A stretch of 64,000 nt of DNA, taken from CAIMUX01 sp964473865. GTDB taxonomy: Bacteria; Eisenbacteria; RBG-16-71-46; CAIMUX01. Below the pieces are notes generated by a model. That model had not been told where the DNA came from and did not search any database. It saw only the letters and a program-made list of their open reading frames with translations. A program made the translations under genes and the position numbers. This document shows, one piece after another, positions 60,363 to 64,000 of the stretch (position 1 is the stretch's first letter; each line of letters opens with the position of its first letter). The stretch is from the NCBI GenBank assembly GCA_964473865.1, contig CAYYQN010000006.1, positions 84,639-148,638 of the forward strand. Direction: 5' to 3'.

Positions 60363-62159
60363 ATGAGCACGAACGGACGAGGAACCCGGAAACCGGCGCC
60401 GCTCCCGCCTCGGGCCCTGGGGGCGGGACCTCTGTTCGCGGGACCTGCATCCGTGGTGGGCGCGGAGATGCCGCTTCTGACGCGCTCGCCCGCCATGCCC
60501 GCCCGTCCCGCGGCCGGCCCCGGACCGGTGGCGCTGCCTCCACCAGAGACCGGGCGGGAAGCCGCTCCCCGGTCGCGGAGCGTTGCGCCCCGTCGCACCG
60601 CCGCCGACCTGGCGGCCCGCCAGCGCGAGATCTCGGTCTCCGAGTTCTTCTCCAAGAACCGCCATCTCCTCGGGTTCGACAACCCCTCCAAGGCCCTCCT
60701 CACCACGGTGAAGGAAGCGGTGGACAACGCGCTCGATGCCTGCGAAGAGGCGGGGATCCTGCCCGACCTGCAGGTGGAGATCTACCGGCTGGCCGAGGAC
60801 CGTTTCCGCGTGGCCGTACAGGACAACGGTCCCGGGATCCTGAAGAGCCAGGTGCCGAAGATTTTTGCCCGATTGTTATACGGGTCGAAGTTCCACACCC
60901 TGAAGCAGAGCCGCGGGCAGCAGGGAATCGGGATCTCCGCCGCCGGGATGTACGGAGCGATCACGACCGGGAAGCCCGTGATCATCACCTCCCGGACCGG
61001 CCGGACGCGTCCGGCCTACCACTGCGAGCTCGTCATCAACACCAAGAAGAACGAGCCCGAGATCCTGAGCGACCGCGAGGTGGACTGGGATCACGACTCC
61101 GGCACCCGGGTGGAGATCACGCTCCAGGGGACCTACAAGAAGGGGCGGCACTCGGTCGACGGCTATCTGCGGCAGGTGGCGATCGCCAATCCGCACGCCC
61201 GGATCGTCTATGTGTCCCCGGACCCGGAAGAGGACGGGCCGGTGGTCTTCGAGCGGGTGGCTTCCGGACTCCCGCCGGAGCCGGTGGAGATCAAGCCCCA
61301 TCCCTATGGGGTGGAACTCGGCGTCCTGCTCAAGATGCTGAAGGACACGAAGGCCCGGAACGTCTCTTCGTTCCTGCAGACCGAGTTCTCGCGCGTGACC
61401 CTGCGCGTGGCGGCGGAGATCACGGAGCGGGCCGGACTACCCGCGAGCGCCCGGCCGCACCAGGTATCGCACGAAGGCGGGGAGCGGCTGCACGCGGCCA
61501 TGAATGCGGTGAAGATCATGGCTCCGCCGACCAACTGCATCTCGCCCATCGGGGAGGATCTGCTCCTGAGCGCGCTCCGGCAGGATCTCCAGGCCGACTT
61601 CTACACCACGGTCACCCGCCCGCCCGCGGTGTACCGCGGCAACCCGTTCCAGGTCGAGGTGGGGCTGGCCTACGGCGGCAGCCTGGGGGCGGAAGACCCG
61701 GTTTCCCTCTTTCGCTATGCCAACCGCGTGCCTCTCCAGTACCAGCAGTCCGCCTGCGCCATCACCAAGGCGGTCATCGGGGTGGACTGGAAGAAGTACC
61801 ATCTCACCCAGCCCCGCGGCGCCCTGCCCCTGGGACCGCTGGTGCTCGTCGTGCACGTGGCCAGCGTCTGGGTGCCGTTCACGTCCGAGTCCAAGGAAGC
61901 GGTGGCCCACTACCCCGAGATCATCAAGGAGATCCGCCTCGGCCTCCTCGAGGCCGGACGGCGCGTGGCTCTGCACATCGGCCGCGTCCGCCGGGAGCGG
62001 GAGGAGGGCAAACGGTTCTCCTACATCCAGAAGTACATTCCGCACGTGGGAATCGCTCTTCAGGAGATCCTGGGACTTTCCGACGTGGAACGCCAGAAGG
62101 CGGTGGAGGTCCTCACCGTGGTTCTCGAGCGGAGCCGCAGCGGAGGTGATGAAGAATGA
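60363..62159 (+). CDS. top6B: DNA topoisomerase VI subunit B
   Basis: 598 residues from an ATG with GGAAGGAAG upstream; an in-frame GTG at 60306 coincides with the predicted transcription start. The GHKL ATPase motifs are complete: TTVKEAVDNALDACEEAG (N-box, residues 115-132), VQDNGPGIL (152-160) and SRGQQGIGISAAGMYG (183-198). A transducer domain follows, and the end reads LSDVERQKAVEVL. It uses ATP to close the strand-passage gate of the A2B2 type IIB topoisomerase. The first 85 residues are an extra Pro/Ala-rich extension. Topoisomerase VI is standard in archaea and plants but rare in bacteria. Confidence 0.96.
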   Translation: MSTNGRGTRKPAPLPPRALGAGPLFAGPASVVGAEMPLLTRSPAMPARPAAGPGPVALPPPETGREAAPRSRSVAPRRTAADLAARQREISVSEFFSKNRHLLGFDNPSKALLTTVKEAVDNALDACEEAGILPDLQVEIYRLAEDRFRVAVQDNGPGILKSQVPKIFARLLYGSKFHTLKQSRGQQGIGISAAGMYGAITTGKPVIITSRTGRTRPAYHCELVINTKKNEPEILSDREVDWDHDSGTRVEITLQGTYKKGRHSVDGYLRQVAIANPHARIVYVSPDPEEDGPVVFERVASGLPPEPVEIKPHPYGVELGVLLKMLKDTKARNVSSFLQTEFSRVTLRVAAEITERAGLPASARPHQVSHEGGERLHAAMNAVKIMAPPTNCISPIGEDLLLSALRQDLQADFYTTVTRPPAVYRGNPFQVEVGLAYGGSLGAEDPVSLFRYANRVPLQYQQSACAITKAVIGVDWKKYHLTQPRGALPLGPLVLVVHVASVWVPFTSESKEAVAHYPEIIKEIRLGLLEAGRRVALHIGRVRREREEGKRFSYIQKYIPHVGIALQEILGLSDVERQKAVEVLTVVLERSRSGGDEE

Positions 62160-63304
62160 GCGCGGCCCGTTCGGACCGGACCAAGGGGATCCGGGAGCGC
62201 AACCAGAAGTTGGACGAGCAGACCGTGCAGCTCATCAGGAAGACGGCCGGAGACATTCATCGGCGGGTCCTGGCGCGGCGCAAACCCGACCTGAAGTTCC
62301 CGGTGAGGTCGCTGTCCAATGTGAGCTACTCGGAGAAGCGCGGCTACCTGGAGATCGGCGACCAGCAGAAGGTGCGCACGCTCACAGTGAGCACGGTGAA
62401 GACGTTCGCCCAGACCCTGCGCATGATGTCACTCTCCAAGTCCCTGATCGAGACCAGCGACTTCGCGACCAAGCGAGACGCCTATTACCAGTCGAAGAAC
62501 TGGGGCGAGGCGATGTTCCAGGATCAGCCCGAGTCGGACACGGTGATGGACGACATCGAGGCCCTCTTCTCGGTGCACCAGGTGAGCCGCGAGCAGCTCC
62601 GGTTTATTCCCGACGAGCACGGCGGCGCGGTCGCCGGGGAACTGGTGGTCCTGGATCCCGACCCGGAGACCGGCGCCGTCGAGCGGATCGACTGCACGCG
62701 GTTCGGTAGCGGGGCCTACTCCATTCCCAGCTCCGTCGAGGGGCTGTCCTTCGAGACGGATGCCTCGTTTGTGCTGGCCATCGAGACGGGGGGCATGTTC
62801 CAGCGACTGCAGAGCCACAAGTTCTGGAAGTTCGCCAACTGCATCCTGGTGTCCATGGGGGGAGTGCCTACCCGGGCCACCCGGCGCTTCATCCGCAGGC
62901 TGGCCGACGAGAAGAAGATCCCGGTCTACGCGTTTGTCGATTGCGATCCCTACGGAATCAGCAACATCTACCGCACCCTGAAGGTGGGCAGCGGGAACGC
63001 TGCTCACATCAACCAGTTCTTCTGCGTTCCCCAGGCGCGTTTTCTCGGCGTCACGCCGCAGGACATCATCGACTGGAAACTGCCCACCCACCCGCTCAAG
63101 GAGGTCGATGTCAAGCGGGCCAAGGACGCCATCAAGAACGACCCGTTCTTCCAACAGCACAAGACCTGGCAGAAGGCGATGGATCAGCTCCTCAAAATGG
63201 GCGTGCGCGCCGAGCAGCAGGCCCTGGCGAAGTGGGGGTTGAACTACGTCATCGACGAGTACCTTCCGGCGAAGCTGAAGACTGCGGCGAAGTTCCTGCC
63301 GTAG
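62156..63304 (+). CDS. top6A: DNA topoisomerase VI subunit A (Spo11-like)
   Basis: 382 residues. The ATG overlaps the top6B stop by four bases. The winged-helix 5Y-CAP domain holds TKRDAYYQSKNWGEA, with Tyr 111 the likely catalytic residue that attacks DNA (Tyr 110 is adjacent). The Toprim domain has VLAIETGGMFQRL (Glu 210) and VDCDPYGISNIYRTL (Asp 262, Asp 264), the metal site. It makes the double-strand break through which another duplex passes and would decatenate or relax DNA. With top6B it makes the complete enzyme. This is the homologue of the meiotic Spo11 protein. Confidence 0.96.
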   Translation: MSAARSDRTKGIRERNQKLDEQTVQLIRKTAGDIHRRVLARRKPDLKFPVRSLSNVSYSEKRGYLEIGDQQKVRTLTVSTVKTFAQTLRMMSLSKSLIETSDFATKRDAYYQSKNWGEAMFQDQPESDTVMDDIEALFSVHQVSREQLRFIPDEHGGAVAGELVVLDPDPETGAVERIDCTRFGSGAYSIPSSVEGLSFETDASFVLAIETGGMFQRLQSHKFWKFANCILVSMGGVPTRATRRFIRRLADEKKIPVYAFVDCDPYGISNIYRTLKVGSGNAAHINQFFCVPQARFLGVTPQDIIDWKLPTHPLKEVDVKRAKDAIKNDPFFQQHKTWQKAMDQLLKMGVRAEQQALAKWGLNYVIDEYLPAKLKTAAKFLP

Positions 63305-63697
63305 CGGGGACGATTGACGAGCGCCCATGCTCCGACGGGCCTCAGGAATCGTCCGGGCCGGCCGTGGCGCGATGGAAATAGCGAACGTGTGTGTGGGTTT
63401 CATACCGGCATCCTACCGTCTGATCCGGGGCGCGCCAGGGCCGTCGCCGGGCCGCCCGCCCGGTCTGGTGCCCGCTCCGTTTTTTTCTGGGACGGGGAGG
63501 TTCAGGTAGAAACCGATTCCTGCCTGGAGGTATGCTGCCTAGGTCTCGTAGGTAGTCCGGGCACTGGTGCACCTCTGCCCGCGCTGTTTGCGGACCGAAA
63601 GGGACGGCGCTGTGGCCGTCCGGAGAGGGCGGGCTAGACCCGCTGGTACTTACGGCGTTTCCCGTGCGGCAGCGCCAGGGGAAGAGGGTTCGAAGAA
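63305..63697. other. Intergenic region before the RRM gene
   Basis: 393 bases. A run of seven T at 63480-63486 follows a GC-rich segment able to fold (GCGCCAG at 63432-63438 with CTGGTGC at 63465-63471, and CCGGGC/GCCCGG within), so a terminator for top6A is possible but weak. No supported gene. Confidence 0.4.
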
Positions 63698-64000
63698 ATG
63701 TCCAAGAAACTGTACGTGGGCGGGCTGAGCTGGGGAACGACGGATGAGAGCCTCCGCCGTGCCTTCGAGCGCTTCGGCGAAGTGACGGAGGCCAAGGTCA
63801 TCATGGACCGGGACACGGGTCGCTCCCGGGGGTTCGGGTTCGTGACCTTTGCGGGGGATGAGCACGCGATGGCGGCCATCGGCGAGATGGACGGTGCGAG
63901 TCTCGACGGCCGTAACATCAAGGTCAGCGAAGCGCAGGATCGCGGTCCGCGCCCCGGTGGCGGCGGCGGTCGGTTCGGCGGCGGCGGCGGCGGTCGGCCG
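63698..64000 (+). CDS. RRM-type RNA-binding protein (cold-shock-like), N-terminal part
   Basis: The first 101 codons are visible; the gene runs off the right edge. One RRM fills residues 4-80: KLYVGGLSW is RNP2 and SRGFGFVTF is RNP1, with the aromatic residues that stack on RNA. A Gly/Arg-rich tail begins at about residue 85 (RPGGGGGRFGGGGGG). Such small glycine-rich RRM proteins occur in cyanobacteria and other bacteria and often respond to cold. AAGAGG lies upstream of the ATG. Confidence 0.95.
   Translation, partial: MSKKLYVGGLSWGTTDESLRRAFERFGEVTEAKVIMDRDTGRSRGFGFVTFAGDEHAMAAIGEMDGASLDGRNIKVSEAQDRGPRPGGGGGRFGGGGGGRP

Noticed and set aside
1..64000. tRNA or rRNA genes
   Set aside because: I looked in intergenic regions for the conserved GTTCRANYC T-loop in a cloverleaf context and for rRNA landmarks and found none.

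Overview
The window is high-GC, gene-dense bacterial chromosome. It holds no rRNA or tRNA gene, insertion sequence, phage module or CRISPR array that I can see. Four secreted proteins end in a FlgD-like Ig domain (a [V/I]xDxxGRxVR...LxWDG...xPxGxYFxRxxA pattern). Two others carry GACC-type Cys-rich repeats, and FG-GAP/ASPIC repeats are present too. That combination is typical of high-GC uncultured FCB-superphylum bacteria such as Candidatus Eisenbacteria. This placement is an inference from protein style; no marker gene in the window fixes it.

Layout. 1-9.1 kb: small housekeeping or accessory enzymes, mostly on the minus strand (GNAT, cupin, TrpF, SatP-like acetate carrier, PhzF, SpoIIE-type phosphatase, DinB, alkaline-phosphatase-fold protein) and one plus-strand membrane glycosyltransferase. 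9.5-19 kb: cell-surface proteins (a lipoprotein with tail-fibre-like repeats, a FlgD-Ig protein, an aspartyl protease with PDZ, a porin), plus a CoA-binding protein and an APH-fold kinase. 19.1-29.2 kb: a glycogen locus with branching enzyme, an unusual secreted TIM-barrel protein and an alpha-glucan phosphorylase. 29.4-33 kb: a zinc-ribbon protein and an ABC-2 exporter (ATPase plus two permeases) coupled to a thioesterase. 33.1-35.2 kb: a trans-sulfuration enzyme and a DUF134-NifX fusion with a clear promoter and operator-like palindrome.

35.4-44.2 kb is a seven-gene plus-strand cluster: metal-binding protein, ABC ATPase, ABC permease, an SO_0444-type metal efflux permease fused to an HflK-type SPFH protein, HflC, a second HflK, and an MFS carrier. 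It joins metal uptake and metal export to membrane-organising SPFH proteins and is the most unusual system here.

44.4-58.2 kb: DinB, a large hydrolase/FG-GAP surface protein, a histidine phosphatase, PepF-type M3 peptidase, Cys-rich secreted proteins, and a two-subunit class I fumarase. 58.3-64 kb: TrpS, a histone H1-like basic HTH protein, a complete bacterial topoisomerase VI (top6B-top6A), and the start of an RRM protein.

A theme links distant parts. Very basic or disordered Lys/Ala/Pro-rich tails occur not only on the histone-like protein but also as N-terminal extensions on the branching enzyme (about 300 residues) and the fumarase alpha subunit (about 140 residues). A second theme is a shared C-terminal signature (WGxxKxxYR) on the two Cys-rich secreted proteins, possibly a sorting tag.
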